Source of the DNA: Vicia villosa
Lineage: Eukaryota; Streptophyta; Magnoliopsida; Fabales; Fabaceae
Reading direction: 5' to 3'
Length of the DNA stretch: 64,000 nt
Assembly: GCF_029867415.1 (NCBI RefSeq)
Contig: NW_026705920.1
Location: forward strand, 1-64,000
Within the stretch, counting starts at the first letter, position 1; each line of letters opens with the position of its first letter. The notes under the pieces were generated by a model, which made no database searches, was not told the DNA's origin, and was given only the letters and a program-made list of their open reading frames with translations. Positions 45,220 through 56,775 of this stretch are shown here, in pieces. The translations under genes and the position numbers were made by a program.

Positions 45220-46144
45220 TTACCCCAAAGAACCTTTTTCAAGCGGAAATACATATACTTTTAAAGTAAGAGCTTCGTTTTTGGTCAACTCAAAAACACA
45301 CACATCACCCGTTTTCAATTTATTGTCGGCTGCAAATTTCTTCCATCCAAATTTAATTTTTCCAAACCAATATTTTGCTTCCCATGTTCTCCCATCCGTA
45401 AGCTGAAGAAGAATATCATTCTTCTGTGTCTTCATATAGTTTTTTGTAAAAGTTATTGGAACATACTGCATTTAAACTTTTCTTTATTAAAAATTACAAA
45501 ATCTAACTAATAAATATTTATTAGTAGAATATTAAAAATTAAGAATTCAGTGAAAAATTGTTTTGTTCATGTTGAATATCATGCAACGGATATTCAATTT
45601 CAAGGGTTCTCTTGTCAAATATATGAACCATAAAATGAGAAGTTTTCTCATATTGAAACACTATCATGTTTCCATGAGCTAATGAATAGTATGTAGCGAA
45701 ATCCTTCCAACCCTTTTGAAACCAGAAATCACCATCAGCTTTAACGGTATGTATTTCCCATTTTTTCTCATCTGGAGTCTTGAGAAATATAGGATTTACC
45801 ATATCATTACTATATTTCTTAGTGAAATCCTTTGGAAGCCTCTACAAAATATGAAATTTTATATTAATAAACATATAATAATAAAATTCATAAACTCTAA
45901 TACAATCTTTGAGATAAGCATGTAAGGTAGTGTGAAAGTAAGTACCACGTAATTTCTATCTTGCTTGATATAATGAGTGCAAAATAACAAACACTGTATA
46001 TGTATAGTAAAATCAAACAAAAGAAGAAAAAATTGATTAAATAATACTTACTATTTTTCCATCTTTAACCATTGCTGTAGTAATAATTTTAAAAAACCGA
46101 ACAGTGGAAGTTGATGAAATTTGCTGGTTCATATTGGTCCTCAT
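45220..46144 (-). pseudogene. B3-B3 gene, copy C (NDUFA5 exon lost)
   Basis: Exon 1 (46144-46052, ATA|GTAAGT) has an open frame into the B3 start RFFKIITTAMVKDGKI. Exon 2 (45841-45539) completes the first B3 domain (KGWKDFATYYSLAHGNMIVFQYE), but its linker is cut short and ends in a stop at 45539. Exon 3 (45470-45220, TGCAG acceptor) encodes a second B3 domain (YVPITFTKNYM, GWKKFAADNKLKTGDVCVFEL) and then stops at TAA after GSLG. Where copy A has its splice donor to the NDUFA5 exon, this copy joins sequence like that downstream of the NDUFA5 exon at 57.6 kb. A protein from exons 1-2 alone could still hold one B3 domain. Confidence 0.75.
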
Positions 46145-46569
46145 TGTTGATAAAGTCTCTGCTTTTGCCTCAATAACACGGTCTATGGAAGTAGATGAAA
46201 TTTTAATTACTATAAAAATAATGTAACATTATTTTTGAGGAGCAGTTTTATATTATAAAAAGACAATATTTTAAAAAAATTTATATAAAAAATAACTTAA
46301 AATTGAATATAGTCGAATGATATGTAAATCTAACTAACCTCTAAAAGTAATAGAAGGTTCATATAAAACATCAAGACTTAATGACTAAAAAATTAAAAAC
46401 AAAACATTTTCCACATAGTAATATCATCATTAGAAAGAATTACCTTCTGTGTTTTAATACCTAAAGTCTTCTTCTTGCTTTGCTTTATAATATGATACCT
46501 TCGTCTTGCTGTTGCTCAACTTCACAACACACACAAAAATAATCTGTTTGCTCGGTTAACACTTGTTTT

Positions 46570-46602
46570 AAATATATGTATTCTAGCAGAATACATATAT
46601 TT
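46570..46602. repeat. 15-bp inverted repeat at the LINE 5' junction
   Basis: AAATATATGTATTCT (46570-46584) is followed after AGC by its exact reverse complement (46588-46602). The left arm is the target duplication; the right arm is extra sequence before LINE homology begins. Confidence 0.95.
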
Positions 46603-48768
46603 GTGCTAAGCAGAGGTTTCACTCATTTAGTCCAAACTGATCAAATTAATCTCATTAAAGCTTCTAAATCTAGTTTCTTACCCTCTCACTCTCTCTTTGC
46701 TGATGATATAATGGTTTATTGCAGGGGTGACTCCAAGTCTTTGACTGCAATTTCTAAACTCCTCTTGGAGTATGGAAATTACTCTGGCCAATTTTGTAGC
46801 CTCTCTAAGTCCCTTATCTATGTTGGTGGAATGTCTTATTCCAGGCATCATAGATTAGCTGAAATCATTGGGTTCACTAGGGCTGAACCTCCTTTCACTT
46901 ATCTTGGGGTTCCTATTTTTGTTGGAAGGCCTAAACCTTGTCATTTTATGTTTATTGCAGATAATATCAAGATTAGGCTTGCTGCTTGGAAGGCAAAAAT
47001 TCTATCCATGGCTGGCAGGGTGCAATTGGTGAAATCAGTGATTCTCAGCATGTTAATACACTGCCTTTCCATCTATAACTGGCCTGGAAGTTTACTTAAG
47101 AGGTTGGAGAGTTGGTTGAGAAACTTCATTTGGAGTGGTAGTATTGACAAGAAGAAACTTGTTACCATTGCTTGGAAATCTTGTTGCAAGAAAACTAATG
47201 AAGGAGGCCTGGGCATTCCCTCTCTTAAAGTGTACAACTCTGCCACCAATCTGCATTTGTGTTGGAAGTTTATGAACAACAATCAATGCTGGTCCAATGT
47301 TCTTAAAGCAAGAGTTGACAGGAATGGAAAACTCATAAAATATCATATCAAGTCTTCCATTTGGCATGGCATAAAAGAGGCCTATGGTACTGTTTTAGAG
47401 AATTGTGTGTGGAGCATTGGTAATGGTTGCAAGGTGAACTTTTGGCTTGATAATTGGATTGGTGAGTCTTTGGCTAGCAAGTTCAATATCCCTGATAAAT
47501 TCCACTATGCTCTAACTTCAAAAGTGAAAGATTGGTGGATTAATAACTCTTGGTCCATAAATCAGAATATTCAAACAGCCTTGCCTAGCCTTTTGAATGA
47601 GATCTCCACCGTGCACATTTCTGAATCTCTTGTGGAGGATCTTTTCGTGTGGAAGGATGCTGATGATGGAAAATTAACTCTCAAATTAGCTTATGACTGT
47701 ATTCAAAAACCTTGTCCTTCTGGTTTGTGGAAATCTTTCCCTTGGGACATTGACTCTCTTCCTTCACACTCTATGTTAGCTTGGAAACTGTTGCACAATA
47801 AAGTCCCTACTGATGATCAACTTTGCTTGCGTGGATTTTTATTCCCTTCCATGTGCAGTCTTTGTCTTTGTGACAGTGAAACCTCCAAGCACTTATTCTT
47901 TGACTGCGTGTTTGCGAAGAAAATCTGGAATTGGTTTGTTGCTACTACTAATCTAAACTTGGTAGTTACTAACATTGAGGATTGCTTTTGGATCATCAAC
48001 CAAAACTGGTCTGCCCAAGCTAAGTCTGTTATCCAATCCAGCATTGTTTGCATCCTTTTTCAAATTTGGACTGCTAGGAATAAAGCCCGTTTTGAAGACA
48101 AGATTTGGAGCTGGAAAACCTGTACCTCTGCTGTCTCTGCCCATGCTAAGTTAGTTGGCAACAACTCTAAAAAGGCTTCCAATTCTGACATAAACAATTT
48201 CAACTTCCTGAAAAAGTTTGACATCAATTTGAATCCTAGAAGGCAGTTAGCTACTCTGGAAATTTATTGGTCTCCTCCTCTTGATGGGTGGATCAAATGC
48301 AACACCGATGGTGTTGCTATTGGCAACCCGAGTGTAGCTGCGTATGGTGGCATCTTCCGGAACCATTTGGCGGAGCATGTCTTGAGTTTTTGTGATTTTG
48401 TTGGCATTGAGTCTTCTAAGAATGCTGAGTTTTTGGCTGCATTAAAAGCCATTGAGCTAGCTAAGCAACATAACTTCTCGAAATTGTGGATAGAAACCGA
48501 TTGTACCTTTGTTGTTAACGTTTTTAAGAATCATGATTTGGTGCCTTGGAAATTCCGATCTCGTTGGCTCTCGTGCTGGAACTACACGCTTGGTATGGAT
48601 TTTATGATCTCTCACCACTATAGAGAGGCCAATTTTTGTGCGGATTCTTTGGCTACTCTTGGATTAAAAAGCAAGAATTTTAAATTGTTTCATTTTGTTC
48701 ATGAGGATATCAAGAGAGATTACTTATTGGACAAGGAAGGCTCTCCTAGACATAGAATTTGTAATTAA
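46576..48768 (+). CDS. LINE ORF2 C-terminal part: RT end, zf-RVT, RNase H
   Basis: A single frame of 730 codons is open without interruption. The first ten or so residues come from target and filler sequence; LINE homology begins near 46606 (LSRGFTHL). It contains the RT catalytic box FADDIMVYC, the thumb region (YLGVPIFVGRP, AAWKAKILSMAGRVQLVKSV), and a zf-RVT with CSLCLCDSETSKHLFFDC. The type I RNase H carries D-E-D-D residues in CNTDGVA, NAEFLAALKAIELA, IETDC and ANFCADSLA. RT N-terminus and endonuclease are lost, so it cannot move by itself. The open frame suggests a recent insertion. Confidence 0.92.
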   Translation: MYSSRIHIFVLSRGFTHLVQTDQINLIKASKSSFLPSHSLFADDIMVYCRGDSKSLTAISKLLLEYGNYSGQFCSLSKSLIYVGGMSYSRHHRLAEIIGFTRAEPPFTYLGVPIFVGRPKPCHFMFIADNIKIRLAAWKAKILSMAGRVQLVKSVILSMLIHCLSIYNWPGSLLKRLESWLRNFIWSGSIDKKKLVTIAWKSCCKKTNEGGLGIPSLKVYNSATNLHLCWKFMNNNQCWSNVLKARVDRNGKLIKYHIKSSIWHGIKEAYGTVLENCVWSIGNGCKVNFWLDNWIGESLASKFNIPDKFHYALTSKVKDWWINNSWSINQNIQTALPSLLNEISTVHISESLVEDLFVWKDADDGKLTLKLAYDCIQKPCPSGLWKSFPWDIDSLPSHSMLAWKLLHNKVPTDDQLCLRGFLFPSMCSLCLCDSETSKHLFFDCVFAKKIWNWFVATTNLNLVVTNIEDCFWIINQNWSAQAKSVIQSSIVCILFQIWTARNKARFEDKIWSWKTCTSAVSAHAKLVGNNSKKASNSDINNFNFLKKFDINLNPRRQLATLEIYWSPPLDGWIKCNTDGVAIGNPSVAAYGGIFRNHLAEHVLSFCDFVGIESSKNAEFLAALKAIELAKQHNFSKLWIETDCTFVVNVFKNHDLVPWKFRSRWLSCWNYTLGMDFMISHHYREANFCADSLATLGLKSKNFKLFHFVHEDIKRDYLLDKEGSPRHRICN

Positions 48769-48835
48769 GGGGTTTTTGGCTTGGTCCCCATTGTGCTTTG
48801 TAATCTCTTTTTAATTAATGATATCTTCTTTTGTT

Positions 48836-48838
<3 letters not shown>
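46585..48838 (+). mobile_element. 5'-truncated LINE with RNase H, upstream of B3 copy C
   Basis: The insertion is flanked by ATATATGTATTCT at 46572-46584 and 48907-48919, a 13-bp target duplication. It keeps the end of the RT, the zf-RVT domain and RNase H, then runs into a TA-rich tail. It lies in the presumed promoter of B3 copy C, whose upstream sequence continues at 48920. Confidence 0.88.

Positions 48839-48912
<74 letters not shown>
48836..48912. repeat. (AT)n microsatellite at the LINE tail
   Basis: A pure AT run of about 75 bp follows TTTGTTTAA at the 3' end of the LINE and leads into the target duplication. It could have grown from the LINE tail. Confidence 0.95.
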
Positions 48913-48916
<4 letters not shown>

Positions 48917-48919
48917 TCT

Positions 48920-49604
48920 TTTGCTTCTTAACTTTTGTTTGCTGATTGAGACTCATCAAGCTAGCTTAAGTGTATAGGTATTCCGAAAGAATATCAAATC
49001 TGAAAAAGTCCTTTGTTTATTTTTGAAAAGTATTTTGTCCTATCTATAAAGTGCGTTATCCTCTGTCACGAATGATATTGTTCATTGGTTTAAATACATG
49101 GATTGGTTAATAACCATAGGATGTTATCTTTGATAAGTCATATCATATTTATTTTGATAAACATAGGAGTTGCTTGGAAACAAATTAAGTAGTGTGAAGA
49201 ACAAACCTATATATTTTTATGTTATAAAATATTTAATGTTTCAACAAAATAAAGAATTTGAATATTCAATAAAAATTTTCTTCATACAAAATTAATTGTG
49301 TCTATATTGAGTTATATTTTTTAATTAAAATTTTAATGATGGGTATTTATATTGAGAGTTACTATATTTTTTACTCATTGAATTTCAACTGTTTTACCGT
49401 AAGCTTTCAAACATCTTATAAACTGGTTATAGTATGTATTAAAAGCAATAATATAGAAAAAATATGCATCGAGAAATGTATTTATCTTGAACAATCATTT
49501 TACATTTCTTTGATCATTATTCTTGTTAAATTCGAGAAGAATTTAACATTAAAGTCTTGCTATATGATTGTTCAAAATTGAGTTTTAACATATCAAAGTG
49601 TTAA
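48920..49604. other. AT-rich spacer, no feature seen
   Basis: About 680 bp. The first part is probably distal promoter of B3 copy C, displaced by the LINE. An 81-codon frame at 49336-49581 shows no recognisable motif. Confidence 0.5.
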
Positions 49605-49790
49605 TATAACACCCCAATTCTACCCAAAGTATTTAGGCAAGAAAATATCAGAGTATTAAAATTTCATACAACACAATTAGGATGTTACACTAAGTAACCA
49701 AACAAACACCTAGAAAACAAACGGACATCAGTGATGCCAAAAGCATACAACACCTGCCAATAAAATGATACATAACACACGGAAGATGTG

Positions 49791-49845
<55 letters not shown>

Positions 49846-52241
49846 GTATAGCTCTCACTATCAAAGAGGAGTTTTCCAAAATAAAGTGTTTACAATACAC
49901 AATGGCACGTCATCACATATACATATTCAAATGAGTCATATACAAATAAATAACAATAGACTCCCGACTCCCCGGTGTTACGTATCAGAGCAACCGACAA
50001 GACCAACTGGAGAACTACCTCATCCAAAAGACTCCCAAAGTGGCTAATCTGCAGGATGTCACTCAAGCATCAAATCAGCAGAAGGGTGAGAATATAATTC
50101 ATAATGAAAAGCATGTTAAATATAGTAATGCCAACAAGTATCATCAAGAATCATACAACAAAGTAATCCACTCATTTAACCACAAACAATATATAAGTAA
50201 TGTGACACATGAATGACAACATAAATTATAAAGACTGACGATGATGAATGAGACTCGACTATGCATATGCATGTGGTACCAAATCCGGAGTAAAACTCCT
50301 CCTTGTCATTATGACAAATACACTTGCCGAGCATTATGCTGGGACTTTATTCCACTCAGGAAGCCCGCAGGCTGTCGTCATCGAGCATGCAGCTCCCACT
50401 GATGACCTCTTGCCACTCAGGCTAATATACCGTTACCGAGCATTAAGCTCCTACTGGTAACCATGCCCGCAGGCCATCTGTTAACAGCATTCCGCCATTA
50501 ACGTATTGAAATGTTATGCTGTGCAAATATATGACTCTTTTACACGACAACAACATCATCAACAATATAACACGATCATACACTCACGTTACATCGTTTA
50601 TATTCTATCCAAAAGGATACATCACCGATTAATAACATCGTTATCAATTACATCACACCGTAATTACCACACAGGCATTAATAAGCACACAGCACACATT
50701 CACCGTCAAAACATACTGGCCACATCGGCATAGATGAACGTATAACACACTTATACACATCAAATAAATATTGGCCATCGGCCCACAACTTCATCAATAC
50801 ATCATCAACAAGTTGTAATAACAACAATTCAACAATGATAATACATCATTCTCATAACAACAATTACTTGCCATAAGGCCACACATTATGTTAACAACAA
50901 ACAACCAAACATCGTCACATATCAAGAATGAACAGTCATTAATACATAACACATACGAACATGATTTCATGTTAATCCACACATCAACAACAATTGCAAC
51001 CAAGCACTATGATTATTTACCAATCATATCGCGCATATAAATAATTATGTGTTTTCATCAACAACACATCATAACCAATTAATCACAAGCTAACAAAGCC
51101 TATACTATCATATAGAACATCCAACTAGCTTCCTAACGCTTCGAACGGCGTATAAAACGGAGTTACAGATCAAAAGTTACAAGGTTTCAAAGTTTGGAAA
51201 GTTGAACATACTACACAATTCATCACTTGATTCTAATAAAAATAATAGGAGACTACATCCCATGAATCATTTAATTAGATAATAGTATAGTTCATTGCGT
51301 TAGCTTTCCAACGCTTCGAACGGCGACAAAATCGGAGTTACGGTCCAAGAGTTACGAAGTTTCAAAGTTTTGGAAAAACAGAAAATGCTGTTGGCCGCTC
51401 AGCGGGCTCAGCGGGCCACTAAGCGAAAATTCCAGAATCGGACCAACTAAAACTCCGCCCAGCGGGCCTGAGGCCGCTTAGCGGACCTGAGAAAAACCAG
51501 AAAAAACCCAGCACGAACAGAACTGTCTCAAGCCCTAATACCCACCAAAACCACTCCAAAACATCATTATAACTCCAATACAACACTTACATACCATAGA
51601 AACAACCTAACATCAAACTTTTCATGGTTGATTCATCAATATTTCTCAAACCCTAACTTTATCTCCAAACTCAAACAAGCCATGGAAATGGAAAACAAAC
51701 ATCATCAATGAAGATATCTATCATCATACTACACATACACCCCACAAAATCATGTTCATAACTTCAAAACTCACAAAACTCATAATCTACCATTGTTGGC
51801 CAAAGCATGGAAAATGAACAAGAACAAGAACAAGACTATAAGAATCATACATTCAAGATAAATTAGATTCACCCCCTTACCTTGGATTTGTTCTTGGATC
51901 AAGGTTTGTTTTGATCTCCACAAAATCTCTTTTCCTCTTCTTCTTCTCTTTCTCTCTTCCTTTTCCTTTTCTTCTTTCTTCTGTTTTTTTTCTTTTTCTT
52001 TCTCTCTTATCTCTTTTCTTATAAAGAAAATATCTATTTTACGGTCTAAACTCAATTGCTCATAAAAACCCCAAAACGCCGAATATTACCTTAATAATAT
52101 TTCTAGTACCAAAAATATGAAAACCTTCAATTAAATATTAGTCCGCCATCCCGAACTAATACCGACTGAAACAACTCCAAAAATGGTAAAATTCCAACAA
52201 ACGTCCAAATCAAGCATATACTTATTTTTCCGGGCGTTACA
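49605..52241 (-). mobile_element. Solo LTR of a gypsy element related to the 13.6-kb element
   Basis: It starts TATAACACCCCAATTCTACC and ends CCGGGCGTTACA, like the Tekay-like LTRs, with the first TG mutated to TA. The pentamer GTTAA flanks it on both sides (49600-49604, 52242-52246). Its end shares the block around CCATCCCGAACTAATACCGA with 16000-16020. No gag or pol lies beside it. The length of 2637 bp includes a (TA)n run at 49794-49844. Confidence 0.9.
49794..49844. repeat. (TA)n microsatellite in the solo LTR
   Basis: About 50 bp of pure TA dinucleotide inside the solo gypsy LTR. Confidence 0.98.
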
Positions 52242-52246
52242 GTTAA

Positions 52247-53815
52247 TCTATTCTTGATTAATTTCAAAATACTTTAACATTCAAGCATCCCTGAAGGATT
52301 GCACGAAGAATAATTTTTCTTGATAGTTGTTTATGAAAATAATTTGAGATGTGGTTTTTGTAGAACTAAAATTTAATATTAAATTATTTCCAAAGAATTG
52401 TTCAAAGAATGAATTTTAACTTATTATTGTGTTTATTAGTAATTGATGAATTCCAGAAGAATTCAACATTCAAGCATTCTTAAAGGGTTGGATCTATAAT
52501 ATTATTGAATCCTAGAAGGATTGCATCCTTAATATCAAGGAATCCTAGAAGTATTGCATTTACAACATTAACGAATCTCAGAAAGATTGCATCTACAAAT
52601 ATTAACGAATCCTATAAGTATTGCATCAACTATATTTAAAATTAGCAACCTGATTGCATCAATAATATTACCGAATTCTAGAAGATATTAATCAATAAAG
52701 TTTTGTAACATAAATTTATGAGAAATCAAATTGAATAAAAATTATCCAATTTTTTCTCCATAATTTGATGGTAAGCATACATGGAGGATTGCAAATATTG
52801 TAATTTTTCTTAATAGACTGAAGCTCTCAGATATATTTTTTAGTTTTAGTTCCATAAATTATATTAGTTTTATTCTACCTATTATATCTTATTTGACAAG
52901 AAAAATATCAATTGTGAAGGATTGCATGAATAACATGCATCCCTTAAGAATTGCATGAATTGTATTAAAATATCTCCGAAAAATTTCACAAAGATTTTTG
53001 TGTTTCGATGTAAAAATTTGTAAAATGCTCATAAAATAATTATCATTCCAGAAGAATAACACGGATGACTCTAGTGCAATCTAGAAGGATAACTATGTTT
53101 TTATATTTTTGAAGTTTTTTTCCTAGCAATTGACAATTTTAATAACTTCTTAAATTTGTTAGTATATCATTTGTTGCATAATTGGAATTATAAATCCATA
53201 TATTTCATTTTATTGACAATATCTAACATTTCTTTTTTAATTACTATCTAGATTTTTTATGTGTCATGGTTTAATATTTTTGATGCCATTGATTATAAGA
53301 AAACTTGTGTTACATTGTAAAATCACAAATGTCATGTCCTTTATATTATTTAGACCTTCTTTTTGTTTCCAATAGATATAACATGAAATTTTTTACTCCT
53401 ATAATTATCAGGGTTGAGGATTGTGATGTCACTGACAAAAGGAAATTGTTTTACTTTCGAATCACAAATATAATGTATCTTAATGTAATTTTGAGCTTTT
53501 GTCAAATTTGGCATATATATAAGTTTTGGAATGTAAAACTGATTCAAATTTTTATCACTACTATCGTTTTGGAGAAAAAAAAAACAAATTGAAATTTTTA
53601 TTGAAAATAATTTTTCGTTACATGACTTTTTGTCTTTTTAGTTATCATTGCACTAAAAGTTATCATGGATAATATTTTAAGAATTATTTCAATTCAATCA
53701 CATGGAAGTGTCAAGAAAAAGAATTTATGAAAATTTCTTTTTAGTTATTATAATAAGTTAATCACATAAAAAAGCATTTCTTTTATTTAGTAAAACGAAA
53801 GACTGATGTCAATAT
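52247..53815. other. AT-rich region upstream of the decayed copia element
   Basis: It holds the 33-bp minisatellite (52507-52685) and other scattered AGGATTGCA motifs (52294, 52783, 52917). The phrase AATTTTTCTTGATAG (52309) recurs in changed form near 52800. It may be the 5' LTR and leader of the copia remnant, but no terminal signals are certain. Confidence 0.45.
52507..52685. repeat. 33-bp minisatellite
   Basis: GAATCCTAGAAGGATTGCAT-type units start at 52507, 52540, 52573, 52607 and 52673, that is every 33-34 bp (the last after two periods). Units share the GAAT start and an ATTGCAT core. Confidence 0.85.
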
Positions 53816-53958
53816 TATATCTGGAACCTCAAAAATAATTGAAGGCTCAGAAAGAGAGAGGGTGTTGTTACGTGGAGGAACAATATTTCATATTGATAAT
53901 GAATTATATTCCTCCAAGTCTCATAGAAATTTATTAAGTTTCAAATATATTCGCCTAA

Positions 53959-54192
53959 ATGGAAACCATTGAAACAGAACATGATAGAGGGGTTGAATAT
54001 CTCTGTATTACAAAACACGATTTGGACACAAAATATGTAATGGAGAAGCTACTAGCTTTATCTTTTGGCTTGTACTACACTTATATTAGTACAATTGAAG
54101 CACATACAACTTTTAACCAGAAGTTTACAAATAATGATAAATTTCTAATTTGGCAAGATCGGTTGGGTCATCCTGATTATATAATGATGTGA
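53959..54192 (+). pseudogene. Copia pre-integrase fragment
   Basis: A 77-codon frame ends with the LIWQDRLGHPDY block, the gag-pre-integrase signature of copia polyproteins (W-x-x-R-x-G-H). The zinc finger of integrase follows in pieces after the stop. Confidence 0.75.
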
Positions 54193-54329
54193 AAAATAAT
54201 TGAAAACTCATGTGTTCATCAATTAAAGAGTCGGGAAATTATTCAATCAAATAAGTTCTCATGCAGCTAATACTCGAAAGGGAAGTTGATAATTCGACCA
54301 TCACCAACAAAATTGGAAATGAATTTGTC

Positions 54330-54960
54330 TATTTTTTAGAGCGAATGCATGGTGATATTTGTGGGCCAATACACCCATCATGCGTATAATTTAGATATTT
54401 TATAGTTTTGGTTGATGCATCACCTAGATGATCACATGTTTGTATGTTGTCAACTCGGGCACAGTCGTTTGTGAGATTGCTAGCACAACTAATTCAAATA
54501 AAAACTCATTTCCCTAAATATCATGTCAAGGAAACACGTCTTGATAATGGTGCAGAATTTTCATCCCAAGAATCTAATGAGTATTGTATGTCTATTGAAA
54601 TTGACATTGAACATCCTGTAGCACATGTTCATACACAAAATGGACATGCAAAATCATTTTTAAGAGTATTAAATTAATTGCAAGACCGCATATCATGAGA
54701 TGCAAACTCCCAATTTCTACTTGGGGACATGCAATTTTACATGACACAACATTAATTCGCACCAGGTCAACACGTTATCACACCTCTTCCCATTTACAAT
54801 TAGTTTTTGGTAAAAAAACCTAATATTTCCTCTCTTAGAATTTTTTTATGTGCGATTTATGTTTCAATTTCTCTACCACATCACACCAAGATGGATCTTT
54901 AAAGGAGGACGAGAATATATGTTGGATATGACAATCCATCTATTATAGAGTCCCTTGAAC
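54330..54960 (+). pseudogene. Copia integrase fragment
   Basis: The first catalytic Asp lies in MHGDICGPI, the second in the LDNGAEFSS block within the 54444-54677 frame. The third catalytic Glu position is not preserved. A GREYMLDM-like remnant near 54910 marks the C-terminal part. Several stops separate the pieces. Confidence 0.75.
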
Positions 54961-55479
54961 CAACAACAAAAGATTTATTCACGGCTTAATTTACTGATTG
55001 TAATTTTGATGAATAAAATTTTCAACATCAAGGGAAGAGAATAAGAAGCTGGAAAAAGAGACCAGTTGGAATGAATTATCATTATCTAATCGTGATCCTC
55101 GGAAAAAAAAGTGAACTAGAAATTCGAAAGATAATTCAGTTGTAAAACTTAGCAAATTAATTACCAAATGCATTCACTGATCCAAAAGGTGTGACTAAAT
55201 CATATATATCAGTTGCAAATGCTCCAATAAAATTGATATCCCTGTTGGACAATTCAATGAGACTCAAGCACGGATGAAGCGTGACAAAGAAAAATATGGC
55301 CCAAGTGAGGATATTGAAAATCTTAAAGAATCTTCAGACATAATAAATATTTTAGCTATATAAGTGGCTTATCAAGTACCTAAAATTCATGAAAATAAAG
55401 AGATCTCGATAAATTATGCCTATAATGGAACCGACAAGAATTCGACGTTTATGATATTTTGTATACAATCCGCTAAATA

Positions 55480-56100
55480 TGATAAATGAAAAGGAGGATC
55501 ATGAACCAATATCTATTAAAAATTATAGACAAAGCGAGGATTGGCCAAAATGGATATATGCAATTTAAGTAGAATTAAACTCACTTCGCAATAGACAAGT
55601 TATTGGACACATAGCCCGAACACCTCAAAGTTGTGAATCCAGTTGGATACATATGGATTTTCGTGCGAAAATGAAATGAATATAATGAAACAATGAAATA
55701 TAAAGTCAATCTAGTAGCTCAAATATTTTCGTAAAGACCTGTAATTGATTTCGATTAGACATGTTCACCTACAGTAGATGTAAGTGCTTTTCAATATTTT
55801 ATAAATCTTGTAACACATGAAAGAATTAATTTTCATATAATGGAAGTTGTTACAACTTATTTATTTGTATGGCTCACTAGATTGTGAAATTTACTTGATA
55901 CTCCCTGAAGGGTTCAATATACCATATGCACATAATTCTGGATTTCGAGAAAGCTACTCAATCAAATCGAGCAAGTCTATCTATGGACTGAAACAATCTG
56001 GGCGCATGTGTTATTATCGTCTCAGTGAATATTTTTTAAGGGAGGAATATACAAATAACTTCATTTGTCCTTGCTTTTTTATAAAATGATATGGAAAAGT
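55480..56100 (+). pseudogene. Copia reverse transcriptase fragment
   Basis: Broken frames give the RT entry (WPKWIYAI), then LPEGF (55904), and KSIYGLKQSGRMCYYRLSEYF (55965). Family members have MKSLYGLKQSGRMWYNRLSE. The YVDD box is degraded beyond recognition (about 56110). Confidence 0.8.
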
Positions 56101-56775
56101 ATTTGCAATAATAGATGTCTATGAGGATGACAAAAATATTATTGGAACTTTTGAAGAGCTTCCAAAAGGTATAATTGTGTAAAGAAATTGTATGAGATAA
56201 AGGAATTGGGAAAGATAGAGTCCTTATTAAGTTTACATTTGGACAATAGAAATTTATACACCGATAAATCTATATAGAAAAAGTGATAATGTTTTTCTAT
56301 ATGGGCAAGTCTCAATTTCAGTCTACTCCGATGATGTTAAAGCTTAGGATTTGGATAAGATTCTTGTAGACCTCGAGAAGAGGATGAAGAACTACTTGAT
56401 CTAGAAGCACCATATCTCAGTGTAATTCAAGCACAGACATATCCTGCTAAGTATACACACCATGAGATATCAATTTTTGTTAATCTATTAGTAAAGATAT
56501 AATTCTTCACCTACACAAAGACGTTGAAATAAAGTCAAACAAATACTTTGTTACCGTAGAGTTGAAAGTTACTTATCAGATCTTTATAATGGTAGATCAC
56601 AAATATGTCACTTGTTTACTTGTGGAGGTACAACCATTTCATAGAGATCTATGAAACAACTCATAGCAACAAATTCATTAAATCATGCACTACATGAAGT
56701 CACTTCCAAGAAGAACTTTTAAGTAACGACTACAATGAATATCATCTCACATATAAATGTATGTATAGGGGGAAT

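Larger units (their letters stand above)
53816..56775 (+). mobile_element. Heavily decayed Ty1/copia element
   Basis: Fragments in copia order can be read across many stops and shifts. Pre-integrase with FLIWQDRLGHPDY (54150) comes first. Integrase with MHGDICGPI (54345), RLDNGAEFSSQ (54540) and a changed third motif (HTQNGHAKS) follows. RT pieces near 55500-56090 include KSIYGLKQSGRMCYYRL and an EYFLREEY segment. The polypurine-like TATAGGGGGAATAC at 56763 and downstream CACTCTTTTTTTCC...TTTTGTCCCACTGAATTTTCC sequence are typical 3' parts of plant copia elements. Family not determined. Confidence 0.85.

Noticed and set aside
49336..49581. 81-codon plus-strand frame in spacer
   Set aside because: AT-rich, no motif, no paralog in the window.
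51780..52055. Lys/Glu/Arg-rich 91-codon frame
   Set aside because: It comes from the pyrimidine-rich tract inside the solo gypsy LTR; no start context or homology.
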